Shown here piece by piece: positions 17,000-25,764 of a stretch of DNA of 44,184 bases (its first letter is position 1; every line of letters starts with the position of its first letter). Position numbers and translations under genes: made by a program. The notes under the pieces were generated by a model. The model had not been told where the DNA came from, searched no databases, and worked only from the letters and a program-made list of their open reading frames with translations. Origin of the DNA: Thermoleophilaceae bacterium (GTDB taxonomy: Bacteria > Actinomycetota > Thermoleophilia > Solirubrobacterales > Thermoleophilaceae); the NCBI GenBank assembly GCA_025937135.1, contig JAICRZ010000004.1, positions 1-44,184 on the forward strand, written 5' to 3'.

Positions 17000-17931
17000 G
17001 CCGCCGCTTCCTCCAGCACTTCCTCCTCACCCTCCCCGGCTCCCTCGAGCGAGCGACCCGTCTTCGCCAGGAAGACGTCGTCGAGCGACGGCTCGTGCAC
17101 GGTCAGCTTGGCCACGCGGATGCCGTCGGCGTCGAGCGCGCGCACGATCGCCGTGAGGTCGCCGTCGCAGCGGTCGAGGATCGCGTCGAGCCGGCCGCGG
17201 TCGGCCTCGTCCGCGGGCTCGGCCTCCACATGCGCACGGCCGATCTCGGCCTTCAGCGCGGCCGGCGTGCCCTCCGCGACGATGCGGCCGTGGTCGATGA
17301 TCCCGACGCGATCGGCCAGCACGTCGGCCTCCTCGAGGTACTGCGTGGTGAGGAAGACGGTGACGCCGTCGTCCTTCGAGAGCCGTGAGACCTCGTCCCA
17401 CAGCGCCGTCCGACTCTGAATGTCGAGGCCCGTGGTGGGCTCGTCGAGGAACAGGATCCGCGGCCGGTGGACGAGCGCGAGCCCCAGGTCGAGGCGGCGC
17501 TTCATGCCGCCCGAGTAGCCGCCGACCTTGCGGTCGGCCGCCTCGCTGAGGCCCACGCGCTCGAGCAATTCGGCGCTGCGCCGGTCGCGCTCGGATCGCC
17601 CGAGGCCGTGCAGTCCGGCCTGAAGGCGCATGTGCTCGCGGCCGGTCAGGAACGGGTCGAGCGCCGCCTCCTGGAGTGCGGCGCCGATCGATTCGCGCAC
17701 GGCCGGGCCGTCGCGCACGATGTCGTGTCCCGCCACCCGGGCGGTGCCGCCCGTGGGCGGCAGCAGCGTGGTGAGCATCAGGACCGTGGTCGATTTGCCC
17801 GCGCCGTTGGGGCCGAGGAAGCCGTAGATCTCGCCGGGCGCGACCTCGAGGTCGATGCCGTCGACCGCGCGCGGCCCCTTCTTGAAGACTCGTACGAGGC
17901 GCTCGACCTCGATGCCGTTCGGTTGGGTCAT
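16996..17931 (-). CDS. DrrA-type ABC transporter ATP-binding protein
   Basis: GPNGAGKSTTVLML Walker A, GYSGGMKRRLDLGLALVHRPRILFLDEPTTGLD. Confidence 0.93.
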   Translation of the reverse strand: MTQPNGIEVERLVRVFKKGPRAVDGIDLEVAPGEIYGFLGPNGAGKSTTVLMLTTLLPPTGGTARVAGHDIVRDGPAVRESIGAALQEAALDPFLTGREHMRLQAGLHGLGRSERDRRSAELLERVGLSEAADRKVGGYSGGMKRRLDLGLALVHRPRILFLDEPTTGLDIQSRTALWDEVSRLSKDDGVTVFLTTQYLEEADVLADRVGIIDHGRIVAEGTPAALKAEIGRAHVEAEPADEADRGRLDAILDRCDGDLTAIVRALDADGIRVAKLTVHEPSLDDVFLAKTGRSLEGAGEGEEEVLEEAAA

Positions 17932-17952
17932 GCGCGCAGAGTACCACGATCA

Positions 17953-17995
17953 TTGAAGAATTCAACGGTTGGCTTATTTGCATAACCAACTATGC
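17953..17995. promoter_or_regulatory. Palindrome-rich divergent promoter/operator region (ABC exporter / MarR)
   Basis: AT-rich island with TTGAA-GAA-TTCAA, CAAC-G-GTTG, GTTGG/CCAAC and GCATA-ACCAAC-TATGC. Confidence 0.55.
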
Positions 17996-18005
17996 TTTGT
18001 GCAAC

Positions 18006-18431
18006 ATGGCCGGGACAACTACGCGAGCCGATCCGGCAACGGAGGCGTGGGAGCTCTTCATGGAGATCTTCGGCGCCGTACGGCCGCGGATGCTCGACGT
18101 CCAGTCGGAGTTCGGCCTGAAGCCGCCGCAGTTCTTCGCCCTGGACGCGCTCGACGAACCGGTGCCGATGAGCCGTGTCGCCGATGTCCTGCGCTGCGAC
18201 CGTTCGGCGGTCACGTGGATCACCGACCGCCTCGAGGAGCGCGGCTACGTGGAGCGGCGCGCCGACGAGCGCGACCGCCGCGTCAAGCTGCTCGCGCTCA
18301 CCGACGAGGGGCGCCGCGTGCGCCAGGAGATCCGCGACCGCCTCGCGCTGCCGCCCGAGCCGCTGACCCGGCTGACACGTGCCGAGCAGCGCGAGCTGCG
18401 CGACCTGCTGCGCAAGGCGCTGGCGGCCTGA
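18006..18431 (+). CDS. MarR family transcriptional regulator
   Basis: wHTH: MSRVADVLRCDRSAVTWITDRLEERGYVERRADERDRRVKLLALTDEGRRV. Confidence 0.92.
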   Translation: MAGTTTRADPATEAWELFMEIFGAVRPRMLDVQSEFGLKPPQFFALDALDEPVPMSRVADVLRCDRSAVTWITDRLEERGYVERRADERDRRVKLLALTDEGRRVRQEIRDRLALPPEPLTRLTRAEQRELRDLLRKALAA

Positions 18432-18838
18432 TCGAGCCCGCCGACATCCAGAAGGCGCTGGCCGGCAGCTTCCCGGGCGACCTCGGGATCGAGGTGCTCC
18501 ACGTGGACAAGGAGGGCGCGAGCGGCCGGCTCGCCGCCGAGGATCGCCACCTCCATCCCGGCGGTTACGTGCACGGCGGCGTGTGGGCCTCGCTCGCCGA
18601 TACGGTCGCGGCATGGGCGACGATCGCCAACCTCGACGGCGGCTTCGACTTCTCGACCGCCGAGATGAAGATGAACGTCTTCGGCACCGCCCGCGCCGGC
18701 GACGTCCTGCACGCCGAGGCGATTCCGCTGCACGTCGGCAGGCGCACGCACGTCTGGGAGGTCCGGGTGTCCGCCGGCGAGCGCCTCGGCGCGCTGTTCG
18801 TGTGCACGCAGGTGCTCGTGGCTACGCCGGCTGGCTGA
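18428..18838 (+). CDS. PaaI-like hotdog thioesterase
   Basis: LHPGGYVHGGVWASLADTVAAWA hotdog motif, GRRTHVWEVRV; start uncertain (CTG overlapping MarR stop proposed). Confidence 0.75.
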   Translation: MIEPADIQKALAGSFPGDLGIEVLHVDKEGASGRLAAEDRHLHPGGYVHGGVWASLADTVAAWATIANLDGGFDFSTAEMKMNVFGTARAGDVLHAEAIPLHVGRRTHVWEVRVSAGERLGALFVCTQVLVATPAG

Positions 18839-20453
18839 CCGGCTCGCTCTCGAGCTCCCCCGCCTCGAGGCGCTTGCGCAGCACCTTCTTGTCGAACTTG
18901 CCCACGCTCGTCTTCGGCACCTCGTCGATGAACGAGATCTCGTCGGGCAGCCACCACTTGGCCACGCGCGGGCGCAGGTGCTCGATCAGGTCCTCGGCGC
19001 TCAGGCTCGCGCCCTCCCTGCACACGACGCAGGCGAGCGGCCGCTCCTGCCAGCGCTCGTCGGGCTTGGCGATGACCGCGGCCTCCGCCACGTCGGGGTG
19101 GGCCATCAGCTCACCCTCCAGCTCCACCGAGGAGATCCACTCGCCGCCGGACTTGATCACGTCCTTGGCGCGGTCGGTGATCTTCACGAAGCCCTGTGAG
19201 TCGATCGACGCGATGTCGCCCGTGCGCAGCCAGCCGTCGTGGAACTTGTCGCGGCCCGTCGGGTCCTCGTAGTAGCCGGAGGCGATCCACGGTCCGCGAA
19301 CCTCGAGCTCACCGGTCGACGTGCCGTCCCACGGCGCCTCCTCGCCGTCGCCCGTGATCAGCCGCGCCTCGACAAGCGGCATGATCCGCCCGGCGCTGTC
19401 GCGGTAGCGCCAGTGCTCGTCCTCCTCGAGGCCGGCCGGCGGCCGGGCGACGGTGCCGAGGGGGCTCATCTCGGTCATGCCCCAGGCCTGCGTGATCGTG
19501 ATCCCGTGGCGCTCCTGGAACGCCTGCATCAGCGCCAGCGGCACCGCGGAGCCGCCGCCGATCACCGTGCGGATCGACGACAGGTCCGGCTTGTGCTCGT
19601 CGGCGTAGTTCAGGAGGTCGAGCCAGACGGTCGGCACGCCGGCCGCGATCGTCACCCTCTCCTCCTCGATCAGCTTCGCGAGCGGCTCTGCCTGGAGGAA
19701 CTGCATCGGCATGACGAGGTCGGACCCGATCAGGCCGGCCGCGTACGGGATCCCCCACGCGTTCACGTGGAACATCGGCACGACGGGCAGCACGCGGTCG
19801 AACGCCTGGAGCCCCATCGCGTCGGCCAGGCACGTGCCGAAGGCGTGCAGCAGCTGTGAGCGGTGCGAGTAGAGGACGCCCTTCGGGTTGCCGGTCGTGC
19901 CGCTCGTGTAGGCGAGCCCGGCGGCCTGGTTGTCCTGGAGCTCGGGCCAGTCGAAGGTCGACGGCTGGTCGGCGATCAGCTCCTCGTAGCGGATGACGTT
20001 CGGGAGGCTGCCGCAGTCGCCGTCGCCCATCACCACGAAGTGCTCGACGGTCTCGAACTCGCCCGCCATCTTCTCCAGCACCGGCACGAGCACGTCGTCG
20101 ACGAAGACGATCCTGTCCTCGGCGTGGTTGGCGATGTAGATGAGCTGGTCGGGGAACAGGCGGATGTTGAGCGTGTGCAGCACGGCGCCCATGCACGGGA
20201 TGGCGAGGTAGGCCTCGAGATGGCGCTGCGAGTTCCAGCCGAAGGTCGCGACACGGTCGCCCTCCTTCACGCCGAGCGAGTCGAGCGCGTTCGCCAGCCG
20301 GTCGACCCGCTGGCAGACCTCGGAGTACTTCGCGCGCGTGGTGCCGTCGCCGTTGAGCGTGACCACCTCGCTGTCGCCGAAGACGCCGCGCATCCGCCCC
20401 AGCACGTGCTGGAGGTTCAGCGGAAAGTCGTGCTGGACCAGCCCTTCGAGCAT
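18822..20453 (-). CDS. Long-chain fatty-acid--CoA ligase (AMP-binding)
   Basis: LAYTSGTTGNPKGVLYSHRS, GMTEMSP, GWLRTGDIASID, ITDRAKDVIKSGGEWISS. Confidence 0.93.
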   Translation of the reverse strand: MLEGLVQHDFPLNLQHVLGRMRGVFGDSEVVTLNGDGTTRAKYSEVCQRVDRLANALDSLGVKEGDRVATFGWNSQRHLEAYLAIPCMGAVLHTLNIRLFPDQLIYIANHAEDRIVFVDDVLVPVLEKMAGEFETVEHFVVMGDGDCGSLPNVIRYEELIADQPSTFDWPELQDNQAAGLAYTSGTTGNPKGVLYSHRSQLLHAFGTCLADAMGLQAFDRVLPVVPMFHVNAWGIPYAAGLIGSDLVMPMQFLQAEPLAKLIEEERVTIAAGVPTVWLDLLNYADEHKPDLSSIRTVIGGGSAVPLALMQAFQERHGITITQAWGMTEMSPLGTVARPPAGLEEDEHWRYRDSAGRIMPLVEARLITGDGEEAPWDGTSTGELEVRGPWIASGYYEDPTGRDKFHDGWLRTGDIASIDSQGFVKITDRAKDVIKSGGEWISSVELEGELMAHPDVAEAAVIAKPDERWQERPLACVVCREGASLSAEDLIEHLRPRVAKWWLPDEISFIDEVPKTSVGKFDKKVLRKRLEAGELESEPVSQPA

Positions 20454-20468
20454 CTCACCCTCCCCTTA

Positions 20469-20535
20469 CGAAATGGAGATCCCGGTCCCTCGGCAGTCGC
20501 GCGACCGCCGCAGGCCGCCGGGATCGAACATTTCG
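20469..20535 (-). repeat. 67-nt structured intergenic repeat, copy A
   Basis: CGAAATG...ATCCCGG / CCGGGAT...CATTTCG outer arms; 56/67 identical to reverse complement of copy B (manual alignment); 35 nt downstream of PD40/PASTA gene stop in sense orientation. Confidence 0.8.
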
Positions 20536-20570
20536 TCTTGCGTTCCCCGGAGGCGGATGGTACGGGAGCG

Positions 20571-21827
20571 TCACCTCCCGACGGTCAGCTTCACCTTGGT
20601 GCCGCTCTTGACCACGCGCCGAGGCTTGATGCTCTGCTTGAGGACGCGGCCGCGCTTGCGCCGCGAGGCGTGCTTCTTCTTGATCCGGCCGACGCGGCAG
20701 TGGGCGTGACGGATCGCCCTGCGTGCTCGCGCGAGCTTCTTGCCGACGACCTTCGGCACCTTGCAATGGCCTGCGGACCCGCCCGGGCCGGTTGTCGTGG
20801 TGATGGCCGAGCCCCCGCCGCCCGCGAGGGTGTACGGGCTCCACGCCGGATAGGTGCCGTTGTCGGCGATCTTCGCGACGCTGCCGCCGGCGGCCGGAAC
20901 CGTGTAGATGCCGTCGGGGCCGGAGAAGGCGATCATCCCGCCGTCCGGGGAGAAGTCGGGCTCCGTCGCGTCCAGGCCGTCGGGCGTCAGGAAGGTGAGC
21001 GGCGACGGGCTCGCGCCGGCCGCGCCGCCGATCGGCAGCACCACGATCCGCGGCTTGCCGGATGCGAGGTTGGGATCGCCGGGGTGGTCCGGGTCATTCT
21101 CCGCCTCGGCCGCGATCAGCTGGCCGTCCGGCCGCAGCGCCGGCCGGAACAGGTTCACGCCACTCTCGCCGCAGTAGAAGGCGACGGGGTTGGTGTCGGG
21201 GTCGCTCGACCCGGTCGGCTGCGGCACCTGCCGCACGAGCAGATGGCCGGAGTTCGCGCAGCCGGCGGGCGCCTCGCCGCCATAGTCGCCGGTCTCGGAG
21301 TCGAAGAGCAGCGAGTCGCCGGCCGGATCGCCGAAGTTCACGCCCACCGAGCTGCTGCTGGCGCCGTACCCGTCGGTGGCGATCGCGCGCGGCTCGGCTC
21401 CGTCCGTGCGTATCGAGCGCGGCCCGTACACGCTGCTCCCGTTGAAAGCGTTGTGGCCGAGCGCGTACGACATGCGATCCCCGGCCGCGTCGAGCCCGAC
21501 GGTTGCCGTCGGCAGCGTGCCGTGCATGGAGTCGCTGTACGGGTTGAGCGCGTATCCGCTTCCGTCCGGCTGCATCGTCCCGAACGAGTTCGGGAACGAC
21601 CGCTGCCAGGCGATGATCGGCGCGCCGGCTCCCTTGCTGGCGGCGATGGCGCGGAACGGCGGGTCGCCTGCCGATCCACCGGTCGGCAACTGGCGCTGGC
21701 CGCTGCCGTCGGGGTTCGCGACCCAGACCTGGCCGTCACGGATGAAGAAGATGCTGCTGGCCTGCGCGGCGGCGCACAGCCCGAGCAGGAGGGCGGCGGT
21801 CAGGACCGATGCTGCAAGTCCCCTCAT
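20571..21827 (-). CDS. Secreted TolB-like PD40 beta-propeller protein with C-terminal PASTA-like domain
   Basis: Signal peptide; ATEPDFSPDGGMIAFSGPDGIYTVPAAGG; C-terminal CKVPKVVGKKLARARRAI...SGTKVKLTVG. Confidence 0.8.
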   Translation of the reverse strand: MRGLAASVLTAALLLGLCAAAQASSIFFIRDGQVWVANPDGSGQRQLPTGGSAGDPPFRAIAASKGAGAPIIAWQRSFPNSFGTMQPDGSGYALNPYSDSMHGTLPTATVGLDAAGDRMSYALGHNAFNGSSVYGPRSIRTDGAEPRAIATDGYGASSSSVGVNFGDPAGDSLLFDSETGDYGGEAPAGCANSGHLLVRQVPQPTGSSDPDTNPVAFYCGESGVNLFRPALRPDGQLIAAEAENDPDHPGDPNLASGKPRIVVLPIGGAAGASPSPLTFLTPDGLDATEPDFSPDGGMIAFSGPDGIYTVPAAGGSVAKIADNGTYPAWSPYTLAGGGGSAITTTTGPGGSAGHCKVPKVVGKKLARARRAIRHAHCRVGRIKKKHASRRKRGRVLKQSIKPRRVVKSGTKVKLTVGR

Positions 21828-21875
21828 CGCTTCGACCGTAAAACGAGCGACGGCGGTATTGCAATTAGCAGTTGC

Positions 21876-22211
21876 TTATGCGGCCGGATCGTCCGGCCAG
21901 CGGCCGTGCTCGTCGAAATATCGCCGCGCCTCTTCCTCCTGGTCACGCTCGCGGTCGCCGGTGACGCCCATGCGGAAGAAGAAGTTCAGGAGGAACACGG
22001 CGATGGCCGCGCCCAGGAGCATCGCGCCGATCTCGATGCCGACCTCGCGATCCGACGCGACGCCCATCACCACGAACCCCGAGATCGCGATCAGCACCGG
22101 GACGCCGTAGCGCACGAACAGCAGCCAGCGCTCCGTTCGCCGCCTGCGCCGCTCGGCCTCCGGATCCGGCTTGGGCGCCCATGGAGACAGCCCGTGTCCG
22201 TGCTGAACCAT
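21876..22211 (-). CDS. Small two-TM membrane protein
   Basis: ERWLLFVRYGVPVLIAISGFVVMGVA...IGAMLLGAAIAVFLLNFFFRMG; ATG 22211. Confidence 0.65.
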   Translation of the reverse strand: MVQHGHGLSPWAPKPDPEAERRRRRTERWLLFVRYGVPVLIAISGFVVMGVASDREVGIEIGAMLLGAAIAVFLLNFFFRMGVTGDRERDQEEEARRYFDEHGRWPDDPAA

Positions 22212-22225
22212 CCGGACGAGGAAAG

Positions 22226-22312
22226 CAGAAAAAGGACGGCGGACGGCGGAGGGCGGACGGCGGGGGCGGTGTCTCAGCACCGCTTTCCGCCGTCCGCCTT
22301 TCCGCCGTCTCC
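22226..22312 (-). terminator. Long intrinsic terminator downstream of FtsX-type permease
   Basis: Arms GGCGGACGGCGG (22252-22263) / CCGCCGTCCGCC (22287-22298), inner CGGTG-TCTCAG-CACCG, then CCTTTTT on minus strand. Confidence 0.8.
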
Positions 22313-22313
22313 T

Positions 22314-24878
22314 TTACTCGTACTGCAACGCGCTGAGCACGTTGAGCTTGCCGGCCCGCCGCGCCGGCCCGATCGCCGCCAGCACGCCGGCCACGATCGC
22401 CACGATCAGGAACGCGACCAGCGTCCCGACCGGCAGGTGCAGCGAGACGTCGTACTGCGACAGCGCCTGCGTCACGAGCGCCGACAGGAACACGCCGACG
22501 GCCATGCCGAGCAGCGCGCCGATCAGGGCGGTGATGATCGACTCGTGGCGGATCATCCGGCGCACCTGCCGCCGCGTCATGCCCACGGCGCGCAGCATGC
22601 CGAGCTCGCGGGTCCGCTCGAACACCGACAGCACCAGTGTGTTGACGATGCCGAACAGGCTCACGATCACCGACAGGGCCAGCAGCGCGTACAAAATGTT
22701 CAGGAACGAGCTGAACTGCTTGTCCTGATCCTTCTGGTACGCCGCGAGCGTCCACACCTTCGCGTCGGGGAAGTGCGCCAGCGACGCCTTCAGCGACGAC
22801 TCCGGCACGTCCGCGTTCACGAACACGTAGCGGAGCTTCGGCTGCTGGAACGTCTTGTCGAAGACCTGACGCGAGATCGTGATGTCCGCCAGCCCGAGCG
22901 GGTTGAACTCGGGCGGATCCTGGATCCCGCGAACGGTCAGCGCAAGGCGATCGTCCGCCGCGGTGACGGCGGTGAACGAGCTGCCGACATGCAGCTTGTG
23001 ATCGTCGGCGTACTTCTTCGTCACCACCGCGCCGCCTGTGCCGAGCTGCGCGAGCGTCGCATCCGAGCCGTCCTTCCAGGTGAAATGCAGCACCTTGGAC
23101 GCGGACCCGTCGACTCCGTCGATCGAGCTCTTCTTCCCGAACGCCTTGACCTGGTCCTCGCGGATGCTGGCCGAGGTGACTCCCTGCTGCTTCGCAAGCG
23201 CATCCGCGGTGCCCGCCGAGAACGGAGCGAAGCCGTCCGGAGCGGTCACGACGTAGTCCGATGCGACCTGCTTGTGCAGCGCGTCGTCGAACGAGTTGCG
23301 CAGACCGGAACCGAGCACCGCCACGAACGTGACGAGCGCGATGCCGATCATGAGCGCCGCGGCCGTGGTCGCGGTGCGGTGCGGGTTGCGCATGGCGTTG
23401 TCGCGGGCCAGCCGGCCGGCCGGCCCGCCGAGCCGCTCGGACGCGCGCCCGATGAACGAGGCCATGGGCCGCGCGATCTGCGGCGCCACGAGCGCCACGC
23501 CGATGAACAGGAGCAGCGAGCCCACGCCCATCGAGGTGAGCACCTGCGTCGCGTCGAGGCCGGATCCGAACACGCCGTAGCTCACGAGCGCGATGCCGAG
23601 CACCGACGCGAGGATCGTCAGCGTCCAGCCGAGCCGGCCGCGCTTGCGAGCCGGGTCGACGCCGCCCTCGCGGAGCGCGGCGACCGGTGCGATCCGCGTG
23701 GCACGCAACGCCGGGCCGAGGCCCGCGAGCGTGGTCACGCCGACGCCCACGAGCAGCGCCACGATCACCGTGCGCGCGGCGAACACCGTGCCCGCCGTCG
23801 GCAGGTCGATGCCGCTCGAGCTGAACAGCGCGTCGATCGCCTTCGACAGCCCGAACCCGGCGGCGATGCCGACGATCGAGGCCACGAGGCCGATCACGAT
23901 GGCCTCGAGCACCACCGACCCGAGCACCTGCCGGCGCGACGCGCCGATCATCCTCAGCAGGCCGAACTCCTTGGTGCGCTGGGCGACCGTGATGGAGAGC
24001 GTGTTGAAGATGATGAACGCGCCCACGAACAGCGAGATGAACCCGAACACGAGCAGCGCCGTGCGCAGGATCTTCAGGAACTGGTCGAGGCCGGAGAGGT
24101 CGAAGCGGTCCTGGGACTGTGCCGTCTGCACCTGAGCGGTCGGCGGGAGCACGCTGCCGACCGCCTGCCGCACCTGGGCGGCGGAGACGCCCGGCTTGCC
24201 CTTGACGAGGATCGAGTCGACCTTGCCGGTCTCCCCGAAGAGCTGCTGCGCGCCGGCGACGGAGAACACCGCCGCGCTCGCGGAGCCGATCGAGTTGACG
24301 TCGCCGAACGTGACGATGCCGCTGAGGATGTAGGTGTGCGTGCCGTCCTCGGCCACCACGCCGACGGAGTCGCCGAGCTTGTAGTGCTTCTTGTCGGCGG
24401 TCGACTTGTCGATGGCCACCTGATTGGGCTGTGACGGGAAGTTGCCCGCCTTGACCTTGAACGGGCTGAGGGCGCGCGCGCCCGGCGAGCTGGCGTCGAC
24501 GCCGACGGCGAACGACGGGCTGCCGTTCGTGTCGACGACCTTGCCCTTCTTGTCGGTGAGCTTGGCGTCGCCGTTCACCTCGCCCGAGACATAGGCCACC
24601 TGAGGAACGGCCTTCACCTGGTCGACCAGCGACTGCGGGATCGACTTGCGTTGCGAGGCCGGCCCGTTGTTGTCGTCGGCCTTGAATGCCGTACGGCCCG
24701 AAACGACCGCGTCGGCGCTGCCGTATGACGCCTGCTTGAGGTCGTCGGACGCCTTCAGCATCGTGTCGGTGGTGATGAACGCGCCCGCGATCATCGCCAC
24801 GCCGAGCACGATGGCGAGCGCCGTCAGCGCGGTGCGCAGCTTGCGCCCGAGCAGTCCCTTGACTGTGGCGGATCTCAT
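22314..24878 (-). CDS. FtsX/MacB-type ABC transporter permease (two FtsX domains)
   Basis: TM/periplasmic architecture; RTKEFGLLRMIGASRRQVLGSVVLEAI and RTRELGMLRAVGMTRRQVRRMIRHESI. Confidence 0.93.
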   Translation of the reverse strand: MRSATVKGLLGRKLRTALTALAIVLGVAMIAGAFITTDTMLKASDDLKQASYGSADAVVSGRTAFKADDNNGPASQRKSIPQSLVDQVKAVPQVAYVSGEVNGDAKLTDKKGKVVDTNGSPSFAVGVDASSPGARALSPFKVKAGNFPSQPNQVAIDKSTADKKHYKLGDSVGVVAEDGTHTYILSGIVTFGDVNSIGSASAAVFSVAGAQQLFGETGKVDSILVKGKPGVSAAQVRQAVGSVLPPTAQVQTAQSQDRFDLSGLDQFLKILRTALLVFGFISLFVGAFIIFNTLSITVAQRTKEFGLLRMIGASRRQVLGSVVLEAIVIGLVASIVGIAAGFGLSKAIDALFSSSGIDLPTAGTVFAARTVIVALLVGVGVTTLAGLGPALRATRIAPVAALREGGVDPARKRGRLGWTLTILASVLGIALVSYGVFGSGLDATQVLTSMGVGSLLLFIGVALVAPQIARPMASFIGRASERLGGPAGRLARDNAMRNPHRTATTAAALMIGIALVTFVAVLGSGLRNSFDDALHKQVASDYVVTAPDGFAPFSAGTADALAKQQGVTSASIREDQVKAFGKKSSIDGVDGSASKVLHFTWKDGSDATLAQLGTGGAVVTKKYADDHKLHVGSSFTAVTAADDRLALTVRGIQDPPEFNPLGLADITISRQVFDKTFQQPKLRYVFVNADVPESSLKASLAHFPDAKVWTLAAYQKDQDKQFSSFLNILYALLALSVIVSLFGIVNTLVLSVFERTRELGMLRAVGMTRRQVRRMIRHESIITALIGALLGMAVGVFLSALVTQALSQYDVSLHLPVGTLVAFLIVAIVAGVLAAIGPARRAGKLNVLSALQYE

Positions 24879-25645
24879 CGAGCGGCCGCCGTCTGGATGT
24901 CGGCCATCGCGTCGAGCACCTGGCTCGAGGTCGAGCGGCCGAGGTCCTTCACGAGGCTGCCGTCGGCAAGGAACATCGTGCGGTCGGCGACGGCGGAGGC
25001 GCCGGCGTCATGGGTGACCATCACGATCGTCTGGCCGTAGTCGTCCACCGACCCGCGCAGGAGCTGGAGGATCTCGTCGCTCGTGGTGGAGTCGAGGTTG
25101 CCGGTCGGCTCGTCCGCGAACAGCACGGTCGGGCGCGTGACCAGCGAGCGCGCGATCGCGACTCGCTGCTGCTGCCCGCCCGAGAGCTCGCTCGGCCGGT
25201 GAGCGCGGCGATCGGCTAGGCCGACCTTGCCGATCAGCTCGTCGACCCACTCGCGGTCGGGCTTCTCGCCGGCGAGCGAGAGCGGCAGGAGGATGTTCTC
25301 CTCGGCCGACAGCATCGGAAGCAGGTTGAAGAACTGGAAGATGAAGCCGATGTGCTCGCGCCGCAGGAGCGTGAGCTCGTTGTCGTTCATGTCGGTGATC
25401 TCCTCACCCGAGATCTCGACGGTGCCCGCGGTCGGGCGATCGAGGCCGGCGAGGATGTGCATCAGCGTCGACTTGCCGGAGCCCGAGGGCCCCATGACGG
25501 CGGTGAGCTCGCCACTCATGATCTGGAGCGAGACCCCGCGAAGCGCGTCGACCGCGGACTCGCCTTCGCCATAGCGGCGGGTGATCGAGTCGGCGGACAC
25601 GACCGCGCGCGTGGCGACGGACGGCTCGGCGGTGGACGTGGTCAT
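24875..25645 (-). CDS. LolD/MacB-type ABC transporter ATP-binding protein
   Basis: [75 protein letters not shown] overlap. Confidence 0.95.
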   Translation of the reverse strand: MTTSTAEPSVATRAVVSADSITRRYGEGESAVDALRGVSLQIMSGELTAVMGPSGSGKSTLMHILAGLDRPTAGTVEISGEEITDMNDNELTLLRREHIGFIFQFFNLLPMLSAEENILLPLSLAGEKPDREWVDELIGKVGLADRRAHRPSELSGGQQQRVAIARSLVTRPTVLFADEPTGNLDSTTSDEILQLLRGSVDDYGQTIVMVTHDAGASAVADRTMFLADGSLVKDLGRSTSSQVLDAMADIQTAAAR

Positions 25646-25764
25646 ATGTCCTCCTTCTGAGGATGCGAATCCAAGGTCGGGCACAGCTAGGGGCGACCGT
25701 ACGCCCAATGGCCCTCTCATGCATCGGCCTTTGTGCCGACTTTCGGGTCCGCCCTGAGGAGGAT

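Noticed and set aside
19863-24434. 1523-aa plus-strand ORF
   Set aside because: Antisense to acyl-CoA ligase, PD40/PASTA, small membrane protein and FtsX permease genes; R/H/E/D-rich low-information translation typical of GC-rich antisense frames.
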